The position numbers and the translations under genes are program-made. The notes beneath the pieces are model-generated. The model made no database searches. It saw nothing but the letters and a program-made list of their open reading frames with translations, and was not told the DNA's origin. DNA of 64,000 nucleotides from Lepraria neglecta (taxonomy: Eukaryota > Ascomycota > Lecanoromycetes > Lecanorales > Stereocaulaceae), in contig CM065650.1 in NCBI GenBank assembly GCA_033220425.1, positions 3,472,001 to 3,536,000 on the forward strand, written 5' to 3'. The first letter of the stretch is position 1; every line of letters starts with the position of its first letter. Positions 11,797 through 22,945 of this stretch are shown here, piece after piece.

Positions 11797-12397
11797 TTAT
11801 CCTGGTCCGATTCTAGGCCTTAACGGAGCAACGTATTAGCATCGACAGTCGTAAATACCTTCACCTCGTTTTCTGAAGGAGAAGTAGACGTACATATCAT
11901 GATGCTCGCTCAAATTACTCAGATACCTATTCAGCTCTTCCACTCGTTCCTTATGCGTCTTGGTGCCTTCGCGCTTTAGTCGTTCGTCCAGCTGTAACAC
12001 AATCAGCGAAATCCACCATAGTAGCGTCTCCAATGTAAATCATCAGTATGGGAAAGCGTACCCGTTTCCTCCTCCGCTCTTCATGCCTCAACTCCGCCTC
12101 CGTCTTGCCTGCTCGCTGCGGTGGAGGTGTAGCTTCCTCTTCCCTCTCCCTCTCCCTAGACCCTTCCCCTCCGTGATCTTTTCTCGTAATGTCGCCAGCC
12201 TCTTCACCTTTCGGCTTCAAGTCCTCCGTCAACGCGCCATCCGTAGCATCTTCTGATTTGTCCGGGTTCTTCTCCGACTCCGTAGGCTGGGCTGGCTTTG
12301 ACCTCTTCTTTTTGTACTTTGAAACCTTGGAGGACGAATTAACACCTTTGAGTTTGAGCCCACCACTAACAGCAGCTGAGTAGTCGTCCCCTGGCAT
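11797..12397 (-). CDS. FAM32A-like (DUF1754) nuclear protein
   Basis: Three exons on the minus strand, 12397-12062, 11991-11894 and 11818-11797, give 151 aa. The start MPGDDYSAAVSGGLKLKG, the Lys-rich middle and the spliced tail KTHKERVEELNRYLSNLSEH ending DMPRIGPG match the FAM32A family. Human FAM32A is seen in the catalytic spliceosome, where its tail reaches the active site and helps 3' splice-site use. The conserved tail depends on both introns being removed; the last exon encodes only PRIGPG plus part of one codon. It shares a 207-bp upstream region with the endonuclease III gene on the opposite strand, so a bidirectional promoter is likely. Confidence 0.85.
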
Positions 12398-12604
12398 AGT
12401 GTTCTTGTTACAACATGTAAATGTGGGTAGCGAAGTTGCGCAGCAAGAGCGGAAAGCTTAAGAGCTTTGGCAGCACTCTGATATCCATAGGGCTGAGCCG
12501 CGCCAGTGAAATCCGGGGTAAGCTTGGCTTTTTGCAGGGATGTTGGAACGATTGGGAATCGATTTCGTCAATTCCCATGGCCAGATACTGTTGGTTGGGC
12601 ATCC

Positions 12605-13928
12605 ATGACGAGCTCTAGAATTGCTCGGGAGACCGCCAAGGTTGCCAATTCAATCTCTCAAGCTGATTTTGTGCCGAGACGGCAGACGAGAGCTTTTGCG
12701 GCGAGTCTGCAGGCTTTTGCTTACAATGGCGATGGGACTGCCCAGGAGGTGAAGAAGGAGACGGTGAAGCAGGAAGAATTGAGCGAGGATGGATCAGCTC
12801 TTTCGTCTGCAAGCTCAGGCAGCGCCTTTGATATTGAGGACTTGCCTTTCGGAACGCCTGCATCCCGAAAGCGCAAGAAAGGAGTCGACAGTCCATCTAC
12901 AGCCATAACCACAATCTCAACAGCCACAAGCAGTCGAACCTCCCCCCGAAAACCAGGCATAAAGCCTTCCGATGGGACCATTGGCAAACCCAAAAGAGCA
13001 CGACGACAGCCAGCAAAGCGAATAGTCAACTCAGCAGGCGAGGAGTCGATCCAAGCACCAGCCAATTGGGAAGAAATCTACGATGCCGTGCGAGAGATGC
13101 GAAAAGAGAAACTCGCGCCGGTAGATACGATGGGCTGCGAGACGCTTGCTGAGGAGCATTCGACGCCTCGAGTACGCTCCTTCCCTTCCTACCCTTCTGC
13201 GAATCTGGGATGTGCTCATTTGTATATGGCAGGACAAACGTTTCCAAACCCTCATAGCCCTCATGCTCTCCTCGCAAACAAAAGACACCACCAACGCCCT
13301 CGCCATGCGCCGCTTACAAACTTCACTCCCCTCCCCCGGCCTGACTCTCGAAAGCATCCTAGCCGTTGACCCCGAAAAACTCAATGAAATGATCTTTGTC
13401 GTTGGTTTCCACAACAATAAAACGCGCTTTATAAAAGCCGCTGCTTTAATCCTGCGAGACGAGTATAATGGGGATATACCAGATACGATCGAGGGGTTGA
13501 TGAGTTTGCCAGGCGTGGGGCCCAAGATGGCGTATTTGTGCATGAGTGCTGCGTGGGGAAGGACGGAGGGGATTGGGGTGGATGTGCATGTGCATCGGAT
13601 TACGAATTTGTGGGGGTGGCATAAGACGGGGGGACCGGAGGAGACGAGGAAGACGTTGCAGGCTTGGTTGCCGAGGGAGAGGTGGCATGAGATTAATCAT
13701 CTATTGGTTGGATTTGGGCAGACGATATGCCTACCCGTGGGCAGGAAATGCGGGGAATGTGCTCTTAGTGAGAGGGGATTGTGTCCGAGTGCGGTGGTTC
13801 AGAAGAAGACGGTTGTCAAGAGGGTGAAGAAGGAGGTGAAAGAGGAGGGTGGGGAGGGGGTGGTGTTTGAGAAGGTTGAAGATGTGGTGGTGAAAGAGGA
13901 GGAAATGTTAGCGGAAGACGTTCGATAG
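12605..13928 (+). CDS. NTH1: Endonuclease III homologue (DNA glycosylase/AP lyase)
   Basis: Removes oxidised pyrimidines and nicks abasic sites in base excision repair, in nucleus and probably mitochondria. Exons 12605-13171 and 13233-13928, with a 61-nt intron in phase 0, give 420 aa. The helix-hairpin-helix reads LPGVGPKMA, with the catalytic Lys in GPK. The catalytic Asp is in [13 protein letters not shown]. Four Cys for the Fe-S cluster follow at C-x6-C-x2-C-x7-C; bacterial and human enzymes have x5 in the last gap, so this loop is two residues longer. The N-terminus (about 160 aa) is basic and disordered, suiting targeting. I chose ATG 12605; an in-frame ATG at 12506 would overlap the promoter shared with the FAM32A-like gene. 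The C-terminus has a long Lys/Glu/Val-rich extension. Confidence 0.92.
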
Positions 13929-14466
13929 CTACTGTGAGATCTACCGTGAAACACAATCAAGTTACGTGCAAAACGATTCTCCTGTCAATCTTTAAGAGCC
14001 TTCTGTGCATCAGTAAAGGCTTGTCGTAGAGTCTTAGATGCTGCTGGACGCTGACTGCTTCTTTATTTCAATTCGTTGTGCAGCGGTCTGTGAAAATCGG
14101 TTAATTTCTTTCATTTTTACAGAACGACAACTGGGTATTGTATGATAGCAACTTTTGCCACCCTTCCCCCCCCCTCCTCCGTCATCCTTTTTGCTCCCTC
14201 ACGCCATGCAAATGATAATGATAGCCAGGTAGTGATATGCATGCCGACGAGCAATGTAATGATGTGTAAGGCTCCACTCATGTATCCTGAGCCCTTCTAA
14301 CCCAAGCTTCGGCGCGTTTGATTCATCGTAGCGAATCCTTGCTAGGAGAAGTTAATCCAGATCTTCCAGCGATGGTCGAAGTTTCTTTTCTTTGACCCTT
14401 GACCACCAGAGATTTAGGTGAATCGAAGTTCTTCCACGTTCAGACCGCAAAGTCAACGATCATCCG
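13929..14466. other. Intergenic, between converging genes
   Basis: No gene. A pyrimidine tract with a C9 run lies near 14165-14180. Presumably holds the 3' ends of both neighbours. Confidence 0.45.
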
Positions 14467-15582
14467 TCACTCGTCCTTGCCAAATTTTCCCTCATCCGGA
14501 GTACCCGAGATACTTTCTCCCGTGCTTGCGGCCTGCAGATGCCGCTGTATGTTCCTACCCAGGCCTCCCAACCTCTCGACATATTCGTAAAGCTGAGCGT
14601 GTTCCTGACGCACTTTGGCCAAGGTATCTTCCATGGTCGAATTTGCATGCCGGAGGATTGCCACTTCGGTCTTTAGGTCCATTGGCGAAGTCGAAGCCGC
14701 TGTCGCAACGCCAGAGAGGGTTCTTTTTGGCGTGGATGCTTCCCTACTCACGTATCCCTGATCCGACTGTGGAACGCTACCGTAGCTATTGCGCAATGTT
14801 CGTATTTCAGATCTCAGAGCTGTGATGGTCTGCAGCATGTCGTGCTTCTCAAGCTCCCACTGTTCTTTGTCAACCTTTCGTTGCTGACCATCGAATCCAG
14901 CTTGGCTTTGCAGTCTCGTTGAAAGCTCCAGAATTTGCGAGTATTGAACATCTTTGGCGACTGCATGTTTTTGAGTCACCTCTACGCTAGCTTGAAGCTC
15001 GTCGACTTCCGCTTCCAGTACGTCAATTTTGGCTTTGAGACCTTGCCGTTCCTTGAACAGCTTTCCGATCTCCAGGCTGGAAGTTTGCACCACCTTGTCA
15101 AGGTCTGCCATCCGATTTCGAGCTTGTGAATAAGCAGAGACTAGATCTGCCTTCTCGCGTTGGAAATTTTGGAGCGTAGGATCTTCTGCCCAACTCTCAT
15201 GCGAAGGATTCTCAGAATGCGAAATGAAGGCGGTCGTCTTCTGTGTGGACAAAGATAGTGGCGGAAGTGTGTATGCGGCAGATGTTTCTGGTGACGGAAA
15301 TGGAAATGCGTTTCCAGCAGGAGGTGTCGGAAGAGGAGCTGAGATGTGCGTCAAGACACCTTCGAATGATGATGGAGTCTGCATTGAAGGAAGTAATGGC
15401 TGCTCAGCCAGCTTCGGAACGCGGCCTTCGTAGAAGCTGTGAGGACTTGGGGATTCATCGGATGATTGCGAGCTATGTAGCTGTCGAGGGAAGAGTGCAG
15501 GAAGCCCTGCCGGCCGGGATGGATCTGCAAAATCAGATCTTTTTTTCGAACCTAACAGTGCACGGTTGTATTGGCTCGTCAT
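14467..15582 (-). CDS. Coiled-coil hypothetical protein
   Basis: Single-exon frame of 371 aa. Residues 1-125 are disordered and rich in Pro/Ser (SSQSSDESPSPHSF, PLPTPPAGNAFPFPSP). From about 135 to 275 the sequence is a long heptad-type helix (ADLDKVVQTSSLEIGKLFKE, then IDVLEAEVDELQASVE), followed by a break and another helix near 310-345 (EVAILRHANSTMEDTLAKV). There is no membrane segment or enzyme motif. The plan suits a structural protein of microtubule, septum or vesicle-tethering type, but I recognise no family. The codon pattern and the length of the open frame make a real gene likely. Confidence 0.72.
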   Translation of the reverse strand: MTSQYNRALLGSKKRSDFADPSRPAGLPALFPRQLHSSQSSDESPSPHSFYEGRVPKLAEQPLLPSMQTPSSFEGVLTHISAPLPTPPAGNAFPFPSPETSAAYTLPPLSLSTQKTTAFISHSENPSHESWAEDPTLQNFQREKADLVSAYSQARNRMADLDKVVQTSSLEIGKLFKERQGLKAKIDVLEAEVDELQASVEVTQKHAVAKDVQYSQILELSTRLQSQAGFDGQQRKVDKEQWELEKHDMLQTITALRSEIRTLRNSYGSVPQSDQGYVSREASTPKRTLSGVATAASTSPMDLKTEVAILRHANSTMEDTLAKVRQEHAQLYEYVERLGGLGRNIQRHLQAASTGESISGTPDEGKFGKDE

Positions 15583-16681
15583 CCCTAGGTGTGCGAGTGT
15601 TCAAGATCTGGCATCTCAGACTGGTCTGCGGACACAGGCAGGGCGACAGCTTTGGCTCGCTCCGGTATAAGTCAATGCTGATATGTATGGCTGTTCGCAA
15701 TCAGCCTTGAGTGACTGTCAATTTCCCGCAACAATGTTGGATGCTGACTGCCGTAACAATGTGGAATGCGCAAACGGAAAGCTGTCAGGTTCGCAGAAAT
15801 CGCGAAGCCTCACAATTTCACGAAGCAGAACGAGACAGCCAAATGTTATGAGAGTGTCTACTCCGCTTTGCAGGATTGTCAAAGTAATCATGGTCAATGC
15901 TACCCTCTGCATTTGCCTTCGCAGGTGCTCGAGCTCCATCGAGGTCTAAAGATATATAATTGGCCCTCGCCTTCCCTTGCCCGGTTCCAGTTAGCCCTGC
16001 TAAGGTCTCCGGGCATGGAGATTCTTCCGCCGGGACTAGTAATCGAAGTGCCCTTAGCATTGAATCCTTTGGATGAAGTGAAGGTAAAGATCTCACTAAA
16101 AGGGCCCACTGGTAAGGTTATGGCTAGTACGATGCGTGAGAAGGCGGATGTGCTTAATCAGCTCATTAATGATAGTGCTGACACAACTTGGTGCAAGGCC
16201 CCCAATAATTTGAGGACGTAACCAGCGCACAGCGGCAAAGAGCGCCTCGTGGGGGCGGATGTAAGCCTGACAAGTGAAAACAATACGACGCCGGGCGGCT
16301 ACGTTTGCAACAATTGTTTTGCGTTTGGAAACGTGGTCCTTGGATAGCCATGAGCTTAAGCGGATAAAACAGGTAGACCAGTCCCGGATTTTAGTGATAT
16401 ATGATTATAAGGCTTAATCAAATGCAAGAGGAACCTAGCTAAGAGCGATCGATAGTATCCGTACCGAACTCCTTAGCCTTAGTTATGTGCGCGAAGGCTG
16501 GCCTGCAATATGCAGTCAGCAATGACCAAGATAGCCCCATCTGAACGAGATGACTGGCAGAATTACGAGAGTCTGTGCATCTCGCCGACATCCATGTGCG
16601 ACACAAGCTTGCCTCCACGTGACTTGGAAAACACAAGGATCCTTTGAAGTGAATCGTCTTTTTCAGCGATAATGGTGATTC
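15583..16681. other. Intergenic, one doubtful open frame
   Basis: A 151-codon plus-strand frame at 15766-16221 has no motif I know and no clear promoter or splice context; I do not call it a gene. Nothing else is seen. Confidence 0.35.
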
Positions 16682-18004
16682 TCAGCGTTGTGTTGTTGCT
16701 TTCGTAGAAGCCATAGACCCGATATCATCGCTGACATTAGAAGCTAGCTTGTGAATAGTGCTCTCCACCCAAGATTTCTCTTGAACCATGATCTCGTTCT
16801 CGATCCACTGGATTACGTCGAGCTCTTCAAGCAGGCTAACAACCATCTTGCCGTATAGGGACAGAATCCGTCCTAGGCTTGAGGTCTGGCGAAAGTGTCC
16901 GAAACCTTTGAGATCACGCAAGCAGTAGGTTAGCTCCCGTTCTAGTACCATAGTTTCAGCCTTCCATCCATCGCCAATGCCCTCGTTGAAGCTCAAATCC
17001 CTTCCGGCCTTTGTAGCCTTGGCTTCCCGTTGCCCCCGGATGTCAAGAGCTTGAGTGAACCATGACTCGAAGATTTCAAGGATACGAGTATACTTTCCCT
17101 CGGCGTCCAATAGGTTGCAAACGTCTGAGACATTGCGTGAGAGAAGCTGCACCTTCTCAGCGATCTGAATACCAGATCTACTTTGAGACCATTGCACTAA
17201 TGCTAATTGATTGATAAGTGTCTGCTGTTGGTGTGCGATCTCCTTTAGCTCAACATGCCGTTCGCAGAGGGCATCGAATCGGTGCTGAAAAGATTCTCGG
17301 GCACTTTGTTCCCATTGGGCCTGCACAGGTGCAGCAGAACGATGCAGAAGATGTAGCTGAGCAAGCTCCATTTGTAGATGGAAAACATCAGCCGAAGGGA
17401 TTTCATCCTTGCTTGTGGACTGTGAGGAGGGAGAAGTAGGCCGTGACTTGTTCGATTTCTTGAGTGTGAACTGCTGTTGCATTGCTGAGAACGCGGGTCT
17501 CTGGCTTTTCATCGAAGACTGTCTGAATGACGGTGTTCTCAGCGACGAACCGCTTGGTGTAGCGGTCGGTCTCAACTGCTGACTGACAGACCGGCCATGG
17601 AATGAGGTTTTGCTGGTTGTCGTGTTGACTGAACTACTAGATTTCACTCTTGCTCGAGCTGGAGTAACGAACAGATCCTGACTTGGCGGCTTCCCTGCGC
17701 TTGGTTTGCGCATGACTGATGGAGCAGGTTGAGATTTAGCTGCCCCATCCTTTGCGGACTTTCGTACTGAGCGTGATCTCCCCAATTTAGCCGGCGGCAG
17801 CATAGACTTTGTCTCATCTTGACTTCCATCAGTGACCGTTGTAGCCTGGGGTTTTTGCAGCGCCGTAGATTGTTTTCCGGCTGCAATGTCCTCTTGCTCG
17901 CTGAGACTGTCCAGACGCGTCGAGCTTGGCTTCGAGCCAGCTCTCTGGGGAAGCATACTTCTTCGACGCGATGATCCATCTGATAGAACTTTTACAGGAT
18001 CCAT
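16682..18004 (-). CDS. Conserved-looking hypothetical, helical C-terminal half
   Basis: Intronless frame of 440 aa. The first 200 residues are basic, Ser/Pro-rich and disordered, with repeated SRS, KPS and TPS motifs of the kind cyclin-dependent kinases modify. From about 205 onward it becomes a structured helical region (FHLQMELAQLHLLHRSA, QTLINQLALVQW, LLEELDVIQWIENEIMVQE). This resembles fungal microtubule- or spindle-associated proteins in layout, but I cannot name a family. There is no signal peptide, membrane span or catalytic motif. The start is supported by MDPVKVLSDGSSRRRSML directly after an A-rich leader. Confidence 0.75.
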   Translation of the reverse strand: MDPVKVLSDGSSRRRSMLPQRAGSKPSSTRLDSLSEQEDIAAGKQSTALQKPQATTVTDGSQDETKSMLPPAKLGRSRSVRKSAKDGAAKSQPAPSVMRKPSAGKPPSQDLFVTPARARVKSSSSVNTTTSKTSFHGRSVSQQLRPTATPSGSSLRTPSFRQSSMKSQRPAFSAMQQQFTLKKSNKSRPTSPSSQSTSKDEIPSADVFHLQMELAQLHLLHRSAAPVQAQWEQSARESFQHRFDALCERHVELKEIAHQQQTLINQLALVQWSQSRSGIQIAEKVQLLSRNVSDVCNLLDAEGKYTRILEIFESWFTQALDIRGQREAKATKAGRDLSFNEGIGDGWKAETMVLERELTYCLRDLKGFGHFRQTSSLGRILSLYGKMVVSLLEELDVIQWIENEIMVQEKSWVESTIHKLASNVSDDIGSMASTKATTQR

Positions 18005-18903
18005 AATGTTGACGATGGGCTTATTTGACCGAGAAGACGCGTATTTACGTTGAGATGTCGAAGTGGGAAAGCATGCGGCAAACTTAGAAGGAAAGTGGAT
18101 TGTGATCTACCAATAGCGGAACCTGAATCATCCATCCACAAATCGCACCATAAAAATCTCGCGATTCGAGAGGTTGATCGTTCTTATTGGGAAGAAAAGA
18201 GGGCAATAGGAGTGCCCAAGGCAGACAAGTGCTTGTGGGGCATGTCGTATGTATTGTTTACACGATCTTGGCTGAGCGATATATTTACATCGTCGAATTA
18301 CTTGAGCAAATTTCTCACGCGATCAGAAGGGTGTATGAAAATACAAGGTCAGGTGATCTGATGCATTGTTTGCGTATGAAAGTTCCTAAGCTATTAAAAT
18401 CATGATCGATGTGAGAATCTCGTTCCCAGCAGGCCGTATCTCATAAATACGCCAACAGCAGCGTCCAGTGCAACATTGACTCAGTGCTCTGCATATCTAG
18501 CCCCCCCCCCGGCCCCCCAAAGCGCAGCCAGTATCCCGTATATCGCTTGCGTGGTTCTTTGGTTCGCTTTCAGTGTGCTGGTTCGAACTGCCAAAGCCCC
18601 AGGCTGTCGGTTAGTTGGCACTAGAAGGAATCGTAAAGAGGACCAGAGGAAGGCGCCACATCGAATGATGCGCAGGACTTTTGTGGGTTTTGGAGTTGTT
18701 GAAAATCATCGTGTATCAATCAAAATAGTGAATGCGAAGCAGGAAAGCCATTGGCAATGGCCTTGGTGGGTATCTTGGGTCGTATAAACGTCGTGCATTC
18801 GTGAGAGCGCGAGCGCGGCGACTTCATGGGTTCAGAAACCTGAAAAATCGGTGGTATGGAGTATGGGAGTATGTTGCATGTGGTATGTGGTATGTGGCGT
18901 GTT
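18005..18903. other. Intergenic with C-tracts
   Basis: No gene. A near-unbroken C-tract (C10, GG, C6) lies at about 18501-18518. Confidence 0.4.
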
Positions 18904-19212
18904 TCAGGTCTTGTAGCCGACCATTGTTGCACATCGATTGCAGTAATATGAGTTCATGCCAATCTTGATCCCACCCGTCGTAGGAATTTTGCTGTCAATG
19001 CTGACGGATCGGTGGCAACGGGAGCAGCGTTGAGGGGCAACAGGTAGAGAGGGCGATGAGTCTATGGAAGACAGCGAAGAAGAGGAGGAGGCGCTTGAGG
19101 CCTGCGAGCTTTGAGAGCTACTGCGATGAAATTCTTGAACAGGCTGCGATGAGGGTCTCCTTATTGGGTGGGCTGCGCGAGTTTGTAGTTGGAGGAAGCT
19201 GGAAGCAGACAT
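18904..19212 (-). CDS. Small zinc-ribbon-like protein
   Basis: 102 aa, single exon. The N-terminal part is Ser-rich (SSSQSSQASSASSSSSLSS). The C-terminal 45 residues carry two CxxC pairs, RCSRCHRS and YYCNRCATMVGYK, spaced by a Gly-rich linker (TTGGIKIGMNSY), as in a small zinc ribbon. The frame is open up to 19446, but the upstream part reads like leader, and the ATG at 19212 (MSASSFLQLQTRAAH) is the better start. Function unknown; zinc binding is inferred only from the Cys pattern. Confidence 0.62.
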   Translation of the reverse strand: MSASSFLQLQTRAAHPIRRPSSQPVQEFHRSSSQSSQASSASSSSSLSSIDSSPSLPVAPQRCSRCHRSVSIDSKIPTTGGIKIGMNSYYCNRCATMVGYKT

Positions 19213-20716
19213 GGTATCGAAAGGAGTTGCCGATGTGTCGTGCAAGGAAGGGTTGGAGGTACTCGGTAGGGGTGGAGGTAGTTTAGCTTTCGAAGTTAGA
19301 GAAATCGGAGGTATCTGCGTGTGACAAGTGGATAGCTTTGAGGTTGCTTTATGAGGGCGAGAAGTGGTTATCTGGTCATTATTGTAGGTAGGGAATGAAG
19401 TTGGGAGTTGGAAGTAGGAAGCTTGTTCCGTGAGGTGGAGGGGCATATGTGTGCACTGTTGAGCAAAGGTGCCGGGCTTGCGTGTTTAGACAGCCACAGC
19501 CCTGATTTCCCTCTCGATCAAGGGAGCAAGCGTATGCTTAATTTCCCCTCTTCCAATCAAACATACCCCTCGACCTTATGGCTGAGCTAAGCGCACAAGG
19601 ATTATGAATGCCGTGGAGCCCGATGACGGGGCATCCTCGATCGAGGATGTCGACATAAAATTCCATGAAGCAAGAAGGGCGCCCGGCTGCTTAGGCCGGA
19701 TAGTTATCAATGATATCATGTCTGTCTGTCCACACACTGGAGGCATCCATGTTGTCCTTGTTGACCCAGTTATTATCAATCATCCGCGCACTTTCGCAGA
19801 TTTTCCTGCAGCTTTCCACTCCTTGCGCCCTGAAATATGCCGTCCCAATGTGATACGTGGCGTGGGGCCGCAGCGGAAGGCGCGAGCGAAGTCTAGAATT
19901 GGCCAACCATGCCGAATCTGGGCTGCCTGAGCCAAGGTTCTACCTGTTCTGAACATTTTCTGAACATTTTGGCTGAGCGCCCAGGAGCGCTCAACAGCGC
20001 CATGAACGCCAGAAAGCCAACTGGCCATCTGTGATCCGTGCAACTCCTATGCAAGGCCTCACATCATCAACCTGACATGTGATAAAAATGGATGACAGCG
20101 GATAACAATGACGCGGTCGCGGACGAGTCACCGTGACGACAACACGAATGCGAGGAGGATTCTCCACTTTACGAGCGCACAAAAAGAAAAAGCTGACGTT
20201 TATCCCTCAACGAGCCGGAGAAGCTGTTGGGGGGGATCACCGGGGCGATCACCCGCGCACTGAACTGTATTTAGCCTAAGCCGAGGCGGGAGATACTAGC
20301 CAAAGGTCTCACGTACTGGGTCTCACGTACTGAGTCATGTAACTGATGTTTGTATGGGAAGTCTGGACCACGGATAGTCCTAGTGATCAATCATGCAAAG
20401 CAAGAAACAGTGACACCTCAAGGCATTGCTTGGAGAGCACGCGGACGTCAATCGCGTATTGGAATGATGAACGAAGAGCTAAGTGCTAAAGGACGGAAGT
20501 AAACTTATGCATGTAAGAACAAAGAAGACCATTCGAAAATCATCCAAACAAAAATGTCGTGTCTTAGTGGGAGCAGAGGCTAGTGAAGTGTCGATCTGCA
20601 CAAAAGCGTCCGTTGAGCCAAGATCAGGCCTGCTAACATGGGATTTAGTGACCTTGCACTAGCCTTGCAGTAGGCCTGGATCCGTCTATGCACGACATCT
20701 AGCTTCACTGGTAGTC
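19213..20716. other. Intergenic with small palindromic and tandem motifs
   Basis: No firm gene; a 108-codon plus frame at 19604-19930 is unrecognised. Contains the perfect palindrome listed next, a doubled CTGAACATTTT near 19951-19972 and a doubled GTCTCACGTACTG near 20305-20332. Confidence 0.4.
19632..19649. repeat. Perfect 18-bp palindrome
   Basis: CATCCTCGA followed at once by its reverse complement TCGAGGATG. It could be a dimeric regulator site or chance; no gene starts next to it. Confidence 0.6.
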
Positions 20717-22746
20717 ATGGCAAAAAGAGCTACACCTCAATCTGCAGCGAAAACGGCTAGCAACCTACCCATTGCTCCTGTCACCTCTGCATCCTCAAGC
20801 TCGACCACAGGCTTTTTTCAGAGCTCACCAAAGCTTCCTAATCAATTCTACGAGGATGTAGCTCTCCAAAGAGCCTTCGCACGTAAGCGCTAACCAATCT
20901 ACTTTTGATCAAAGCTTACCAGTGTCCACAATAATAAGTCTATCTCCCGGATGCAATCAAGTCATCGATTTATAACGGCCTTTCCAAGTTTGGGACTACC
21001 GTTCTTCAACAGAGAATTCTAAATTGGGTTGCAGATGCCGAGGCACATCCACCCAGGCTAGAAGCATGGGATGTTTGGGGCAAACGCCAGGATCAGTTGG
21101 TCACGAGCGAAGGATGGCGTAATTTACAAGCTCTAGGCATCTCTGAAGGAATCGTTGCCATCGGCTATGAGAATGAATACTTGGAGTACAGTCGACTTTA
21201 TCAATTTCTGAAATACCATCTTTGGACCGGCTCCTGTGCATATGTCACTTGCCCAAGTGCGATGACCGATGGAGCAGCGAGGCTACTGTCACGACATACC
21301 AGCAAGGAGGTCCCGTCCCCAGACAGAAAAGTCTTTGAGGCAGCGTACGAGCATTTGACGTCGAGAGACCCTGTAAAGGCCTGGGCGTCTGGGCAATGGA
21401 TGACCGAGCGTGTGGGCGGCAGCGACGTCCGCAATACAGAGACTTTGGCTACCTATTTACCCATCTCCAAGTCCGAAGCCGTAGTTACAGGTATAGATGG
21501 CGCACCTTTAGGCCCCTAGCTCATCAATGGCTTCAAATGGTTCTCTAGCGCCACAGACGCCAACACGGCCGTTCTATTAGCAAAAACGCTAGACGCAGGA
21601 ATCTCAGCTTTCTATGCACCCCTCCGAAGGACCGTACCCCATAAAACAGAAGCAGGGGACTCCTCTCCGATCACTACGGAGCTCAATGGCATCACAATCC
21701 ATCGATTGAAACCCAAACTCGGCACCCGCCCAGTTCCCACAGCTGAGCTCTCACTCACTAACACGCGAGCATACCTCCTCGGAACCCCTGGCCAAGGCGT
21801 CAAGGAGATCAGCACAGTCCTTAATACTACACGCATACACAACGCTGTCACTGCGTGCGGCCTTTGGGGGCGGGGTTTGGCCATAAGTCGTGCTTTCGCG
21901 CGTGTGCGTTCTGTACGAGGGAAGATGCTGATGGAGGTACCGGCGCATGTAAGGACGATGGCGAAGGAACATGTGGAGTATAGGGCTGCTATGCTAATGA
22001 CTTACTTCGTCGTTGCACTACTTGGTGTCTCTGAGCAACCACAATCAAAAGCCCTTTGGAATAGACATGCGTCCGCGTCGCCAGCAAGCCCTTTAGTGCC
22101 GGACGGTCCTGAAGCGGGTTTGCTACTAAGAGTGCTCACGCCGGTTCTCAAAGCTCTGACCGCTAAGTCTGCTATCGCGGGCTTGGCAGAATGCATGGAA
22201 TCGCTGGGCGGAGTCAGCTACCTTGACTCCTCTTCTCCTCTTGATATTGGCACGAACATCGCGCGTCTTTATCGCGATGCAAACGTGTTGAGTATCTGGG
22301 AAGGTACTACGGATGTGATGGCCGATGATACGATTCGCGTGCTCAAGGGCAAAAGCGGCTCTGAAGTGATCGCAACCCTGGAGAAATGGGTTCACGCAGC
22401 TTTATCGACGTGGGAGGATTTGAGAAAGGGGGTCGGCGTGGACTGCTATATTGCGGTATTTGAATTCTGGAGAAAATGGGCTGCTGATATTAAGGGGGAA
22501 ACGTCCGAAGAGTTGGTCTTGAGAGGCCGGGAAACTATGGAGGATTTGGGATGGGTGGTTAGTGCGGTTCTTTTGGTGGAGGATGCTATCAGGGATGGAG
22601 ATGGGGTGGCATGGGAAGTGGCGAAGAGATGGGTTTTTAAGAAATCAGACATGAGAGCAGCGGAAGCAGCTGGGTGGGCAAACGGCGTGGAATGGGATCA
22701 GGGAATAGTATTTGGGGGAGGCACTAAAGTGAACGCAAAGCTGTGA
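20717..22746 (+). pseudogene. AidB-like acyl-CoA dehydrogenase with in-frame TAG
   Basis: Flavoprotein of the acyl-CoA dehydrogenase superfamily, closest to bacterial AidB, the alkylation-response protein, which has fungal homologues. Exon 1 is 20717-20882; a 56-nt intron is followed by 20939-22746; 657 codons in one frame. AidB-like blocks are GFFQSSPKLPNQFYED near the start, WMTERVGGSDVRNTET, NGFKWFSSATDANTAVLL, and WEGTTDVMADDTIRVL. The frame is broken by one TAG at 21517-21519 (codon 249), exactly between DGAPLGP and LINGFKWFSS, inside conserved sequence. The nearest intron with usable ends (58 nt, 21490-21547) would shift the frame and delete that motif, so splicing does not explain it. 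Either the gene is recently dead, or the base is an error, or the stop is read through (TAG-C context). The rest is intact, which argues for a recent event. Confidence 0.8.
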
Positions 22747-22945
22747 GGAGACATAGTGAGGGTCATGCACAGGAAAGGATCTTCAGAGTGGAAAAGACTT
22801 CATTTTCTAGCTCTTGTTGTACCAAAAATGTTTGGGGGTGGAGAAGTCTTCACCTTTCATCTACAAAACACGCACTTTCTAAACAGCTCGCTGTCCATGC
22901 AATTCCTCACATCCCATCGTCCACCACGCCTCAAAAATCGCGCTC

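Noticed and set aside
15766-16221. 151-codon plus-strand open frame
   Set aside because: Unrecognised, no promoter or splice context, and minus-strand frames of similar length overlap it.
18571-18610. tRNA B-box-like GGTTCGAACTGCC
   Set aside because: The flanking bases do not form a T-stem, and no A-box, acceptor stem or cloverleaf fits.
21490-21547. 58-nt GT-AG intron across the TAG of the AidB-like gene
   Set aside because: Length and ends are fine, but it shifts the reading frame and removes the conserved NGFKWFSS block.
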